From NCBI GenBank assembly GCA_013146195.2, contig CM028381.1, positions 55,383,573-55,447,572 of the forward strand: a stretch of 64,000 nt of DNA. Reading direction: 5' to 3'. The DNA is from Codonopsis lanceolata. Its lineage: Eukaryota; Streptophyta; Magnoliopsida; Asterales; Campanulaceae. Below, piece by piece: positions 11,373-23,700 of this stretch. The translations under genes were made by a program, and so were the position numbers. Within the stretch, counting starts at the first letter, position 1. Each line of letters starts with the position of its first letter. Below the pieces are notes generated by a model. It saw only the letters and a list, made by a program, of their open reading frames with translations. It ran no database searches and was not told the DNA's origin.

Positions 11373-11810
11373 TATAAATAATAATCATACTATTCGTATG
11401 TAATCAATTTGACTAATCACATTACAATATTCTAAATGCGATCAATGTACTCTATAATTTAGTGTGATGTGATCATTGTCATCAATACCTCATCCAATTT
11501 TATAACGAACCTATTGACATGGATTGACGGAGAGACTGTGCGAAAGGTATTTTTGTCTTTCAATTACAACCCTTTCTTCCCCGAACATATTCCCTTCAAT
11601 TTCACCTTTATGGGTTTTTTGAAAGACAAAATTACCCTTCGTACAATCTCTCCATTAATCCACGTCAACAGATTCCTTACAAAATTAAATGGGATGTTAA
11701 CAGCAAAGACCATATCGTACCAAATTACTGAATATATTGATCACATTAAAAATATTATAATATGGTTTGTCAAATCGGGTTACCTACGAATAATAAGATA
11801 TTTATTTATA
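11373..11810. mobile_element. 438-bp foldback MITE upstream of gene 2
   Basis: Duplicate of the element at 6843-7280, with the same arm structure and length. It was carried along by the segmental duplication rather than inserted independently, because its flanks also match. Confidence 0.8.
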
Positions 11811-12084
11811 TAATTTTCCCTACAAAAAAAAATATCCGTAAGACGGTATTTTTTATGTTCATGCCCCCAAAAAAAAGTCTAACCTTCCGAAAGTGTGCAC
11901 TTCCAAAACAGTTATATTCAGCTAATGTACATATAGTCTTGTTGTCCAGGAGGGGTAAAATCGTCAATTCAGTAGGCAATAATAATCCACCACCAAAACC
12001 ATTGGCTTTTTTCAACCAGGCTGCTATTCTGCCTCCTGTTTTCCCCAAAACATTGGGTCTTCTTTTCTCTCATCACTCTGTCTC

Positions 12085-12093
12085 TATATATAA
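12085..12093 (+). promoter_or_regulatory. TATA box of wound-induced gene 2
   Basis: TATATATAA in the same context and at the same distance from the ATG as in gene 1, about 130 bp upstream of 12220. Confidence 0.7.
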
Positions 12094-12219
12094 TCATCAC
12101 ACTCATCACTTCACTTCAGCTTCATCAATTCAAAAGAATCAGTCAAAGATAATCGAAACCCATTTCATTTGTTTAACCAAGAAAGATCAGAAATCAAAGA
12201 ATCAAGAAATCAGAAGGAC

Positions 12220-12486
12220 ATGAGTTCAGTAAGGAGAGCATCGTGGATGGTAGCAGCCAGCGTTGGACTGGTGGAGGCATTGAAAGATCAAGGCTTTGCC
12301 CGGTGGAATTATCCAATCAGGACTCTCCATCACCACGTCAAGTCCAATCTCCGGTCATTCTCTCAGACCAAGAAGCTGTCTTCAGCGGCAGCGGAGATGG
12401 TTTCTCGGGCTGAACAAGAGAAATTGAAGCAATCGGAGGAGTCGTTGAGGAAAGTAATGTACTTGAGCTGTTGGGGTCCCAACTAA
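12220..12486 (+). CDS. Wound-induced polypeptide family (DUF3774), gene 2
   Basis: Intronless 88-residue paralogue of gene 1. It has the same N-terminal MSSVRRASWM, VEALKDQGFARWNYPIR core and terminal SEESLRKVMYLSCWGPN signature. It differs from gene 1 at two residues (Val for Gly near 11, Ala for Pro near 54). The coding region is intact, and the promoter, leader and 3' flank are nearly the same as those of gene 1, so both copies are expected to respond to similar cues. The one structural difference in the upstream region is the 97-bp MITE about 1.0 kb before the ATG. Confidence 0.93.
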   Translation: MSSVRRASWMVAASVGLVEALKDQGFARWNYPIRTLHHHVKSNLRSFSQTKKLSSAAAEMVSRAEQEKLKQSEESLRKVMYLSCWGPN

Positions 12487-12555
12487 ACTAATAATTTTCT
12501 CCATAGATAGCATATTTATGTATATATATATAGATGTGATCAGAAATTTCATGAC

Positions 12556-12568
12556 ACTCTCTCTCGCA

Positions 12569-12643
<75 letters not shown>
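12556..12643. repeat. CT then TA microsatellite in 3' flank of gene 2
   Basis: Counterpart of 8031-8132, with fewer TA units. Confidence 0.9.
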
Positions 12644-12647
<4 letters not shown>

Positions 12648-13772
12648 CTCTATAACTTGATTTTAGAGAACTGTCAAGATTTAAGAGAATTGTAAATTGA
12701 AGCTATCCGATTCCAAATTGGTAATCAAATTCATGAGTAGTTCTAAGTTGCTCCCATGGAGAAATGCAATAATCCCAGCTGAAATCGATATTTTGTGTAG
12801 TAAATTTGTAGATATCGGCTTTAGATTTGTCTATTGGCACCAAAATTAAGCTCCCTTTCCCGGCTGGGCTGTTTGATGTCTTTAATGTGCAGAAGAATTC
12901 AAAAATATTATAAGTACGATTGAACACCCAATTCCATAGTTTAGAATTTGGTTTGAGTTTTCAAAACCAATTCCATTGTTCGACAGCATAATTAAATTTT
13001 GGAATCGGAATTGAGTTGTAATTTTAAAAGTCTCAATTTAACAAAACTAATTTTATAATAAATACTAATAATTTAAATTCTAAATTTTGGTTCAATATTA
13101 CTAAACACAATAATAACCCACCTTCTTTTTACCACCACCACCACCTTCGACCACCAACTCCAACTACCGCCACCGGTCACCTCTAGCCACATCAATCACC
13201 TCCGGCCACCGCCACTAGCCGTCACCTCCAGCCGCCATCAGTCACTTTTGGCCACCACCGTTTGTCACATTTGATCATCTCTCTATGTTATTTATCATTA
13301 AAAATATAAAATTTTAATAATTTTGTTACTAGCAAGGTTTTAACCTTGATAATTGATAATAACTAATAACCACTATCATTAGGTTAAACTAGATACTTTA
13401 TATAATAATGAAATTTTATTATAAATATGTATAATTACAATTGAATTTTATATGTTATCCAAAACATGAAATTGCTATGATTTTAAAAGCAAATTTCATG
13501 TTATTTAATTTCCATAGAATTTAAATATTTATTAAATTCAAAATCAATAAATCTAAACGGACCTTTAGAGGAAATATCATAAAATAATCTAAAAATATTT
13601 AACATATTTTCAAGATTGAAATTTAAAAATAAACCAGTAATTCAATACTATTCAAAAAATAAATACAACACAATACACCATAGGTCTATTAAAGTTATAG
13701 ATTATCAATACATAATTTAATAATTCTACATTATTTTTATTATTTTTATTTTAAAAAAACATTTTTTTAAAT

Positions 13773-14145
13773 TACTCCAACCGTCCAAGACTCTGAGCAA
13801 ATAGTTCATTATTTGAGATGTTTCACTAAAAAAATTCATTAATTTTGTTTGTCAGTGTTGTAATGACAAACCATTTTTATGATAATTTTAATTAGTAATA
13901 TAATCCATATATTTCAAATAAAGAGTCCATCTTACTATTTTGAAATGTTTCATTTTAAGAGTGTATTTTTTAAAAATTTATTTATAATTTCTGTAAAAAA
14001 ATTATTTTATCTTTTATTTGTATTATAAATACATTGTTTGTACTTAAATATTTTTATAATTATGACTAACTTCAATAATATTAATATATCTCACTAATAA
14101 TTAGACTTTTAAAACGTAGATTTTTTGAGTGAAACGGAGAGAATA
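13773..14145. mobile_element. Stowaway-like MITE (degenerate)
   Basis: The left end TACTCCAACCGTCCAAGAC is matched by the complement of the right end GTGAAACGGAGAGAATA. TA dinucleotides lie at both borders. The CTCCNNCCGTNNNA terminus resembles Tc1/mariner-type Stowaway MITEs. The interior is AT-rich and non-coding. Confidence 0.5.
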
Positions 14146-14371
14146 ATTACCGTATTCAAGAAATGATTTACAAATCATGTTACATTATTTTTTATACAGC
14201 TAACATAGAGCACCGGGACTTTTTCATCATGTTTTTGAAAACCCATAAAGCTCAATCATCACTTTTAACCATAGTTTTGAGGTTTTTGTTGGTTTCTGAA
14301 CAAAGCAGCAGCTCTTTCGGTCTTTCCTCACCAACCGGCACCACTTTGAACTAAAACCATCTCTTTTCGTA

Positions 14372-14634
14372 TACTCCCACCATCCCAAAATTATCTTTCT
14401 TTTTTTTCTTTTTTGTCCGTTTTAAAATAATTATTCACTTTAAAACTTATATTTTTAGAACATCACTTTTGCTATTTTACCCTTATTTTTTCACTCTACT
14501 TTAATTATAGGCCACATATACATAAACATTAAAGGAAACTACATATTAAACAAATATAAATAATCAAATCAATTACTTTTTCTTAAACTGTGCGTCGAGT
14601 CAACCAGGACAATTATTTAGGGACGGAAGGAGTA
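14372..14634. mobile_element. Stowaway-like MITE, 263 bp
   Basis: The left end TACTCCCACCATCCCAAAAT pairs with the right end ATTTAGGGACGGAAGGAGTA. TA borders are consistent with a TA target duplication. The interior shares words such as CACATATACATAA and AATCAARTCAATTA with the element at 15089-15351, so both belong to one family. Confidence 0.75.
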
Positions 14635-15088
14635 TATATAAGTGATATACATAAAATGGAAGCCATAAAAAAAGTTATGGAAATGTTTTTTTTTTATAGT
14701 AGAGGTGGAGATTATGTGACAATGTGACATGTGCAAGCCACAAAAAAGCTCAACAAAAGAGTTTTACCATTGTAGATGTTCTTAGTTTGATGCATAATTG
14801 GAAGTGGTAAAATAAAATACCAATTAACTATAAATTGGAAAATTATTAAGATTAGGTCTCCTGTGAGATTTATGGATCCTAATTCGTAAGATTAAGTCTC
14901 ACTCTCTCATAGCTCAGCACACTAATACACGATAGATCAGGTAAAAGAGATATGTGTTACAGAAAATACCCATAAGACAGTCTATCTTAAGTTTTTGCAA
15001 TATCTTCTATCTTATAACTAGGAACCGGGTCAAAGTGAGGCAAAATAAGCAAAAATGAAAACAAAAAAAATCCTAACAAAAAAATAAA

Positions 15089-15351
15089 TACTCCCTTAGT
15101 CTCAAATTTATTATCTTGTTTTCCTTTTTAGTTTGTCACAAAACAAATATTTTATGTAAGTGTTTTTTTAGGACAACATTTATCATTTTATCTTTATATT
15201 TTCTTCTTAATTTAATTATGAGTTACATATACATAAGTTTGAAATGAAAGTACACATTATATCAATATTAATAATCAAGTCAATTATTATTTTTAAATCC
15301 GTGTCTTGGATCAAATAAGAGAATACTTTTTAGACAGGGATTATTAGTGTA
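15089..15351. mobile_element. Stowaway-like MITE, 263 bp, second copy
   Basis: Same family and length as 14372-14634 (TACTCCCTTAGTCTCAAAT left end, AGACAGGGATTATTAGTGTA right end). It abuts the long inverted repeat that begins at about 15352. Confidence 0.65.
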
Positions 15352-17020
15352 GGGGAATGACTATTTTCACTACAATTTTTGCTTATTCACTACATCCATA
15401 ATTTTTGCATCAAATAAATACATGTTTGGAAAAAAAAATTATCCCTCAAGTACTTGCCCATTTTAAGTTAACTAATGAAGTTACTTTCCTAATTACCTTT
15501 TAACATTACTTTTTAGTTCAAACATTTATGAACAACATAGTTATTTTATTATTATTTTTACTTTTTGTAATGACTTTATTAATTAATCTTATGACTAAAG
15601 TTATATTGTATAATAAAAATATATTGTAAGGACATTTTTGTCTACCAAACTTTGAGTAAATATATGTTCATTGGTTATAGACAAAATTAAAAGTGAAATC
15701 TAAAGGATGTAATAGTAAAAAATGATCGAATAGTATGGTAATATTTAAATATTTTTTCTACCTTTATAATTGATTTAAAAATTTACATTCTTAAGTTGAT
15801 TGAAACCAACATTCAGTTTAATACCTATCATAATAATTGAATAAATATTTTAAAATGATATTTTTAAAACTAAATTAGAATATTAATTTTTGAAAATAAA
15901 ATATCCAATAAATTCTAATTTTTTTGTAAAAAATGTATTAATCATATTATTTTTATGATAATGGAATATGAAACGTGAGTGATTATAAAAATTTATTAAA
16001 CATATTATTACAAAAAAAAAATAAGTACCTTGTTTGTTGAGAATTAAAATGTTAAGAATATAAATAGAATAATTATGTTGTCCATTGATGTTTGATCAAA
16101 AAAATAGACAGAGGCTACTTCTACTACAATTATTTCTTATCCACTACATACCTAATTATTACATTAAATAAATACATGTTTGGATAAAACTACCCCTTAA
16201 ATATTTTCTCATTTTAAGCTGATTAATTAAGTTACTTTCTAATTACCTCTAACATTATTTTTTGTTCAAACATGAGAAAACAACATAATTATTCTATTTT
16301 TATTTCTATATTTTAATTCTAAAAAAAGGTGCTTATTCTCTTTTTTTGTAATAAATATGTTTAGTCAATTTTTCTAATTACTCTCGCATCATATTCCATT
16401 ATCATAAAATAAATATAATTAATGCATTTTCTACCAAAATTTTAGAAAATATTGAATTTCTTATTATCAAAACTAAAATAATTTAACTTAGTTTAAAAAA
16501 TATTATTTAAAAAATCAATTCAATTAAAATAATATGGTAGGTAATAAACAGAATATTGGTTTCAATCAACTCAGAAATTAAAATTCTGAATCAATTTTAA
16601 AGGTAGGCAAAAAAATTAAATTTTTACGATACTATGTCATACTATGATTTTACTATTAGGTGAAATTTTAACTATTACATTATTTAAATTTCACTTTTAG
16701 TTTTTCTTCCATAACCTAAGAACACATATTTATTCAAAGTTTGGTAGAAAAAAAAATGTTTGTATGATTTTTTATATTATACAATATAACTTTAGTCATA
16801 AGATTAATTAATAAAGCCATTAAATAAAGTAAAAATAATAATAGAATACTTATGTTTTTCATTGATATTTGAACTAAAAAATAATGTTAAAAAACAATTA
16901 GAAAAGCAACTTGATTAGTCAACTTAAAATGAGCAAGTATTTAATGGATAGTTTTGTCTAAACATATATTTATTTGATACAATAATTAAAAATATTGTTG
17001 ATAAGTAATAATTGTAGTGA
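15352..17020. repeat. 1.66-kb AT-rich long inverted repeat
   Basis: The left arm (about 15352-16085) is matched by the reverse complement of the right arm (about 16275-17015) over its whole length. Landmarks seen in both are TTATTTTCACTACAATT-like ends, CTAAAGTTATATTGTATAAT, GTTGATTGAAACCAA and TTATGATAATGGAATATGA. The spacer (about 16105-16275) carries an additional copy of the terminal segment, and another partial copy follows at 17040-17170. A diverged terminal copy occurs at about 40970-41110. It has no coding capacity and is probably a non-autonomous foldback transposon; it ends about 450 bp before wound-induced gene 3. Confidence 0.8.
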
Positions 17021-17341
17021 AAATAACATATTTCAAAAAATAATGTTAGAAAGTAATTAAGAAAATAACTTGATTCGTCAATTTAAAAATTGATAATTTT
17101 GTCCAAATATATATTTATTTAATATAAGAATTAATGTTGTAATAGATAAGTAAAAATTATACCCAAAAATAACGTCACCCTTGGTATGGATACACGTGTA
17201 AGATCATTATTTAAAAAAGGGAATACCACTACACAAACCCACCATCAAAACCCGTTGGCTTTTCAGACAGCCAAGTTTGCCTCCTGTTTTGCCCAAAACA
17301 TGGGGTGTTCTGTCTCTTTCACGACTGTGTCTCTATTACTC

Positions 17342-17347
17342 TATATA
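17342..17347 (+). promoter_or_regulatory. TATA box of wound-induced gene 3
   Basis: TATATA within CTCTATATAGTCATCACACC, about 130 bp before the ATG, at the position equivalent to the TATA boxes of genes 1 and 2. The downstream leader AATTCAGCTTCATCAA is shared by all three genes. Confidence 0.65.
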
Positions 17348-17472
17348 GTCATCACACCCATCAATTCAGCTTCATCAAACAAAAAATCAGTAGCCAAATC
17401 TAACCGAACCCCATTTCATTTTTAATTCTCAAAAGATCAGAATCAAAGAATCAAGAAATTAGAAGGAAGAAT

Positions 17473-17754
17473 ATGAGTTCAGTAAGGAAAGCATCGTGGA
17501 TGGTGGCTGCCAGCAGCTTGGCACTGGTGGAGGCATTGAAAGATCATGGCTTTGCCAGATGGAATTACCCAATCAGATCACTCCACCACCATGTCAAATC
17601 CAATCTCCGGTCGTTTTCTCAGACCAAAAAGTTGTCATCGCCGGCGGCGGAGATGGTTTCATCAAGCTGCAGCAGGGTTGAACAAGAGAAATTGAAGCAA
17701 TCGGAGGAGTCGTTGAGGAAAGTCATGTACTTGAGCTGTTGGGGTCCCAATTAA
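17473..17754 (+). CDS. Wound-induced polypeptide family (DUF3774), gene 3
   Basis: Intronless gene of 93 residues and the most diverged of the three paralogues. It keeps MSSVRKASWM, the GFARWNYPIRSLHHHVKSNL core and the terminal SEESLRKVMYLSCWGPN signature. Relative to genes 1 and 2 it has a one-residue expansion near AASSLALVEAL and a four-residue SSCS-type insertion after EMVS. It lies outside the segmental duplication: similarity to the other copies covers only the leader, promoter and coding region, so it derives from an older duplication. Its distal upstream region is a long inverted repeat, unlike the foldback MITE of genes 1 and 2. Confidence 0.93.
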   Translation: MSSVRKASWMVAASSLALVEALKDHGFARWNYPIRSLHHHVKSNLRSFSQTKKLSSPAAEMVSSSCSRVEQEKLKQSEESLRKVMYLSCWGPN

Positions 17755-17918
17755 TTATCTCTCCATTTGCGTACTGTAATCTGTAGTAGAACAAGTGTAT
17801 ATATGATCAGAAATTTTCATGATTTTCTCTCGTGCTATCACAATTCTACGGACGAACAAGAAGAACTGAACAATAATTTAGGTTTGGCGGGTGGAGTTGT
17901 TTCTTTTTTTTCTTAAAA

Positions 17919-18130
17919 GGTTAATCGCACCATACGTACCTCGACTTTGGGTCGTTCTGAGTATTAGTCCCTAACAATTTTTTTTGTTAAAGTTGGTAAC
18001 TAAAAATATGCAATTTTCACAATTGTAGTTTTTTTATAAATGCTGTTAAAAAAATTACCGTTAAGTCGTTAAATTACCGATGTGCCTGAGTTAAATAAGG
18101 ACTAAAATGATATTTTTTTAAACCTAACTT
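17919..18130 (+). repeat. Dispersed repeat with GGTTAATCGCACCA end, copy 1
   Basis: Sequence from GGTTAATCGCACC through an AACAATTTTTTTTG tract to TTTTTTAAACCTAA. An inverted copy lies at 29263-29480, ending GGTGTGATTAACCC. No ORF. The class of the repeat was not determined. Confidence 0.7.
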
Positions 18131-18352
18131 ATATTACAATCTGCAATCAAGTCCTTAAGGTTTGAAAAATGACAATACGACCTTTTTTCCCAAATGTTTT
18201 ACAAAACCATCAGATTTTTCTAACCCTTCTTCAATCATTTCCATGACTATGCGGAGTTTTTCCATGAGAATGCAAGCTGTGAACTCCACCAGAGAGTACG
18301 ACCACTGTGCTTTTATAGATCTATTCATCTCAGTCACTGTTTTTTGTTTTTG

Positions 18353-18580
18353 TCTTTGACGATAGTGGGAACGAACTTCTTATTTGACGTGAACTCAGAC
18401 GTTATCTTATCTGCTTGTCCGCTGTCAAATCGGTTCGCTACGTGTGAACCACACTTGGATCTTTGACGATAGTGGAAACGAACTCCTTATTTGATGTGAA
18501 CTCAAACGTTCTTATCTGCTTGTCCACTGTCAACCCGGTCCGCTACGTGTGAACCACACTTGAGTCCACACACTAGTCCA
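18353..18580. repeat. Tandem duplication of about 110 bp
   Basis: Two consecutive copies of a segment starting CTTTGACGATAGTGG and ending CGTGTGAACCACACTTG (about 18353-18470 and 18462-18578). Each holds the short inverted motif GTGTGAACCACAC. No gene. Confidence 0.8.
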
Positions 18581-18915
18581 CTGAGTACGCACCACATTGG
18601 ATCATCAGACTCATTACAAATCGACCTAAAAATTTATGGATAATATTGGTGCCCAGTAGCAGAGTGTGACCATCTTATAATTTGCAAACAATTCTCACAC
18701 CTATATGTCCGATGTGAGATTGGGGTATTACAATCTTTCCCACTTAAATTCTTTACGTCCTCGACAATGTCAAATCGTACCCCGGACGATGCAAGATTTA
18801 AGAGGTGGCTCGTACGAGGATCAAGAGGTGGCTCCCACCTCCCGCGATGTATCACTTTGACCCGCACAACACTTTGTTATAATATTCTCGGCCGGGACCC
18901 GCTATGATACCACTC
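18581..18915 (-). mobile_element. Short LTR-element interior with PBS and PPT (TRIM-like)
   Basis: On the minus strand, TGGTATCATAGC (18901-18912) resembles the initiator-Met primer site and directly follows an LTR ending TTACA. About 160 bp later GTGGGAAAGAT (18733-18743) resembles a polypurine tract and is followed by TGTAATACCCCA (ending at 18732), an LTR-like start. An interior of about 180 bp between primer site and polypurine tract is the layout of TRIM elements. However, the two flanking LTR starts are not alike, so this may be a recombinant or a truncated larger element. Confidence 0.5.
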
Positions 18916-20389
18916 TGTAACGCCTCAAACTCGGTACCGACATCGTGATCCCACAATTTTGTCATGTCATCATTACTAAATACTAAACCATTAAATATCC
19001 AAAATAAAACATTACAATGTTTTTTTTCAACCAAATAAACCTTAATTGTCTATTACTTAACACAAAACATAATTGGTTCCACAAAACCAATACAAAATAA
19101 TTGTCCATTAAAATAACCATAAATAAAACTTCAAATGCTAATGAAATTTATTTCTTCTCCAGTCACCCTCGACATGGCCTACCCGAGCCCAAAAGGATCT
19201 TAAATCTACTTACGACCTGAAAAAAAAAATAGAAAAGGGTGAGCGAACAATACTCAGTAAGTTCATATACCACCCCTCCAGTTTCGAAGGAGGAGTTGGA
19301 CCAAAAAGGAGATAACCGTCAAAAGTCAAATATTTCCACAAATCAAAGAACTACATAATCAGTTGTAGTTTCAATTTAAATTTAGATAATGTATCAATCT
19401 TTTATGGAATTTCAAGTGAAAGATAAGTCTCAAAATAAAATATGAGATGCCCGTTTGTCGTCAACCGTCCTATACCGGTTGAAAACAAAGGTCACTCGTA
19501 GATTCCATGATTACGTAAGCGGTTTTTTTGACCTAACTGATTGTCTTAATGGCCTGACTGCCCCAAATGGTCTGAAGGTATATCATGATTACCTTACCAC
19601 ATGTCCAGTGGTGTTAAATAGTTCATCACTTCATTAGCTTTACGTATATCACGTAACGGTTTATTTTACTTAGTGATCACGGGAGAGTTCCAATAAAGTC
19701 AAACGTCCAATAAGTATATATAATCAATTTTCCAATGAATAGAGATTTCAAGTGATGTTACACATGTGATACAAAAATACAAAAATCGAAGTATAAACAA
19801 AATAGGTTCAACGGAGTTCAAAGCAACTATTGGCGAATGTTGAGCATGCACTTACAAAGAAAACGTTAAGTCAATAAAACTATAACGAAAGCCTACCAAA
19901 TAAATAAGAAGGTCAAATGACCTAAAGAAGTATAGTCCCTTACCGTAATGTAGTGAATAATCAACTTGCACGTGTAAGGCACTATTGTTTGTACTTGCCC
20001 AAATCTAACATTCAATACAAATATATATATATTAAAATAACCACAAACTTATGACAAAAGTGTATCAGAGAGAGAGAGAGAGAAAACCTTTTGTAGAGCT
20101 CACCCGGTGTGTTTAATAACTTTAGGTTGCTCGGTATTTATAGCCGAGCAGCGCACATACAATCATAGACTTGACACTGTTGTGACAAGTTTTTCCCAAT
20201 GCTACAATACAACTAGTTACCTAGCTACATATAATTACCTACCTTGTAGCTCCTTTGACTTCATAACAAAAACTAAATTATTTTAAACAATATTTTACTA
20301 GTATTTAAGTAATTAAACTGAATTTTAATAAATTAGTTTTTTTTAGTTTTTTTTTAAATTTGTTAGTGGGTCAGTACAATACCCCGACA
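18916..20389 (-). mobile_element. Ty3-type LTR, 1.47 kb, minus strand
   Basis: On the minus strand it runs from TGTCGGGGTATTGTACTG to GGCGTTACA and is followed by a primer site for initiator-Met tRNA. A minus-strand GGCTATAAATACCG box near 20140 and a GA tract near 20070 fit an LTR promoter. Termini and primer site fit Ty3/gypsy LTRs such as Tekay or Retand. No matching 5-bp flanks were found, as expected for one LTR of a larger broken element. No gene lies in this interval. Confidence 0.6.
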
Positions 20390-20760
20390 TACTTCCACCA
20401 CCAAATTGACCCAACCACACACCACAAATTTCCTTAAATTTCCTTTGGTCATACTTAATACAGCACGTGCCTTTGGCTTAATACAACACACGCAAGGGGT
20501 AAAAGTACTATTTTACCCGTATAGATTTAAATGAGAAAAAGTGAATAAACAATACATAAACAATACAAAAAATGAGAAATAATTTTAATGATAAATCTTG
20601 AAAACAAACAAAATTAATGTTAATAAACATCACCTTTCTTGGGGCAGTTCTATGATTTTTTTTTAAAGCTAAAGTCATCTTTGTAGGATGGCAATGAATG
20701 AATGATAGTCATCTTTTTTAGATGGCTTTCAAGGATGAACATTACCTTTCCGGGCCGGAT

Positions 20761-23700
20761 TGTAAGACCCCGAACCTTCGTGTATTTGGCTTTCTCGTGT
20801 TGCATGCTTTGTTGTTAATGCGTTGAGTGTTCGTCTTAGCATGTTAGCACTTAACTAGGTCTCATTGGAGTCTTAGTACCTTGCATATATGACTTATAAT
20901 GTTCATCTTGATCATAGTATGCTTGGTTGAAAGTTTAGAAGCTTTGTTGCTTCGTTTGAGTCTTAGGGTTTCTCGTGTTTGCCTTCGTTGTTTGTATTGT
21001 TTGTGTTTCGTCTTGCGAGATGTTCATTTGAGTTCTAGACCACGTGTACTAGTATTTCTCATGCTTGCACAATCATTATTCATGGAGTTGTTGCATTTGG
21101 AAATAAGATGACCAACTTATTACTTCTCAGATTCAGTCCGGTTTTTGGGCGAACTTCGGGAAAATTCTGGTACCAATCTACTAAAGAGAATTTTCTAAAA
21201 CTTTAGTATGTTTTACCTACATATGTTAGGATACTCTCTGTAAAATATGGTATTTTTCAAGGTGTATAAGTACCTCATTTAGGTCTTGACTTACGGCTGT
21301 GCCAGAATTATGTTTTCAGGAAATCAGCTTCTGTACTTGAACTTGTAGTAGCCATATTTTGATGAATATAAGTCCAAATTGAGTAATTTAAAAGGCTAAA
21401 CTATATTTTAAAGAGTCTAGTTTCATAAAAATCAATAATCACCTAATTTGGAGGTGTGAGCTATTTATGGTCGATTTTACAAGATTGACTGTCTGTTTTC
21501 CAGATTCTTGTTTGTGACATTTTTTGAGTGTTTTGGCTATTGACCCTTTCACCCTTGCCCTTGGCCGACCAAAGTGAGTCAAAGCCCTCTTTGTTGACTC
21601 TCCTACAACCCTTCTTGGCCCTTGGATCATTCCTTATCAAAGGCTTACATGCCATAGCCAATGAGAAGCCATTTAACCACCTTCACTTGGATTGGGGTTT
21701 TGTTGGCAAGTATATAATCATTTTTCCAGCCTAATTCAGTCATTGGTGATCAAAAACTTCAGAGATACAGAGCTTCAAGCTCCATTTTGGTCCATGGAGG
21801 TCACCCTAGCTTGAGAGACCATTTCCGGAGTTCCGGTGGTCCGATCGGCGATCTGAGACCGCCAAATCGAAGGCCTCGATCTCCTCTACAACAATCCTTG
21901 CTTTGATCATCCTTTCCTCCATTAATCTTAGTACTAAGGTACGTTGATAAATCCCTGAGATTTTCATGTTCAATAAAGTAACATGACCCCTTCATTATAG
22001 TTGCTCTATTGATGATTATGAACATCTTTTGTGAAGACAAATCCTCCAATTCAACCTAAGAAATATGAGTAGGATTTTATGAATTCTTATTGAAGTTGTG
22101 ATTTTGACTTTATGCAAAGCATGAATGTTGTTTATAATGAGCTTAGGAACAACTCTTGGGAAAGATTATGTTTCAATTCAAGGTTTAACAAAATCTCGAT
22201 TCTAGGTTTGAAACTCGGGATTGTGTTTAAGGCTAGTTTAAGATCATGAACGGCCTAGTTATCAAGTTCTAAATGAACGGAGAACTTAGGAAAGGGCAAT
22301 GTGATGCATATAGTATCAATGCTATACTTGGTTGAATTTTAGTAAAACTCACCGGAGTTGAGATTAGGGAGTTATTGAACAATACCGACTCCACATTCAA
22401 TCCCTACGACGTTTGTAGTGCGTTAGACTAATATATTAGCTTACGTGACTTTGGGATGGATTGAAGGGCATGTTTGATATGAGTGATTATAAGACTCAAT
22501 CGAGTTCTTATGTGGTTTATGTGATTGTGTGAAGCAAATGCACAATTGAGAGCATGTTGTAGAATGATGTATCTACTTGACTGGTTGAATTCGCTCTTGT
22601 CGAATTCCTACTTGATTCTTTAATGAGTAAAAACACCTACTTGTTGAATAATGAATTTGAGGACTATTCTATGAGAAGATTTGGATTGGGGCTTTCTTAG
22701 TACTCTATACATGGAGTCTACTTGTATAAGTCGCTAGGATGACCATGTTGTTATCTATGACTCACCGGTATAGTTTGACCTTACGGGTTATTACCGCTCT
22801 AGTGTTGCTTAAGTTTTTGACTACCATCGACTTTTGTGTTATTGAATGAGTTACTACTCTAGGAAGGGTTTAGTAAATGGCTTCATGATCCGAGACTAAC
22901 GGAGTAGTCTTGGATAGTACTTAATGGACTGATGGTTAAGTTGTGACTCTGTTGAATTTCATAGGTGAATATGGCATAATGTGTATGTTTTATATTATGA
23001 CTAAATGTATGATTTCCTACCTTGTCAAGAATTGATTCTTCTATGTGTTTCTATGATATGACTTATGAGCATATTGAATGTATTTGCCTTCGTGCACGAT
23101 CGTTTCTGCTTAATGAATTGTGGTGAACTTGGATTCAACTATTAAGTGGAATTATGAATCAAAATTGAACTAAGCTTGATTTCACAATAATCAACTTGGG
23201 CTTCCCTTATATAATTGACTTGGGACTTTGAACTAAGATTCCTAAATGGAATGAGAACCTTGCTATGCCTCAAACGAGAACATAGAAAAGAGTCTTGGGA
23301 CACATATAGTGTTCAAACTCTATTTGGTTAGAATTGTAGCAAAGACTCAACGGAGTCGAGTTAAGGAACAATTGAACCTTACGAGGATCGTGGTGAGATC
23401 CTATGAAAATTATATTCCAGTTGACTAGATTACTAGCTTTTGGGACTTGAATTGAATAGAGTGAACAAACTTGGCACTTATGATTTAGAGACTCAAATGA
23501 GTTTCTATTGTGGTTTTGTGATTATTGTAACAATGTGCATAATCGTATGAGTTTAGTAGATCATTATATCTACTTGAGAATTAGCAAGTAAACATCTACT
23601 TGTGCATTGCATATAAGTCCAGCTGGCATTACTTGAGTTTTCATGATGATGGTGGGACGATGCATTGCCTTCACGAATTATGGGATTCGTGATTGTAATG

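Larger units (their letters stand above)
10997..13606. repeat. Segmental duplication, copy B
   Basis: Near-identical partner of 6574-9102, in the same orientation. It is longer because of a 97-bp MITE (11094-11190) and differs in microsatellite length. Upstream foldback, TATA box, coding region and 3' flank are all retained, so the second gene was copied with its regulatory region. Confidence 0.9.
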
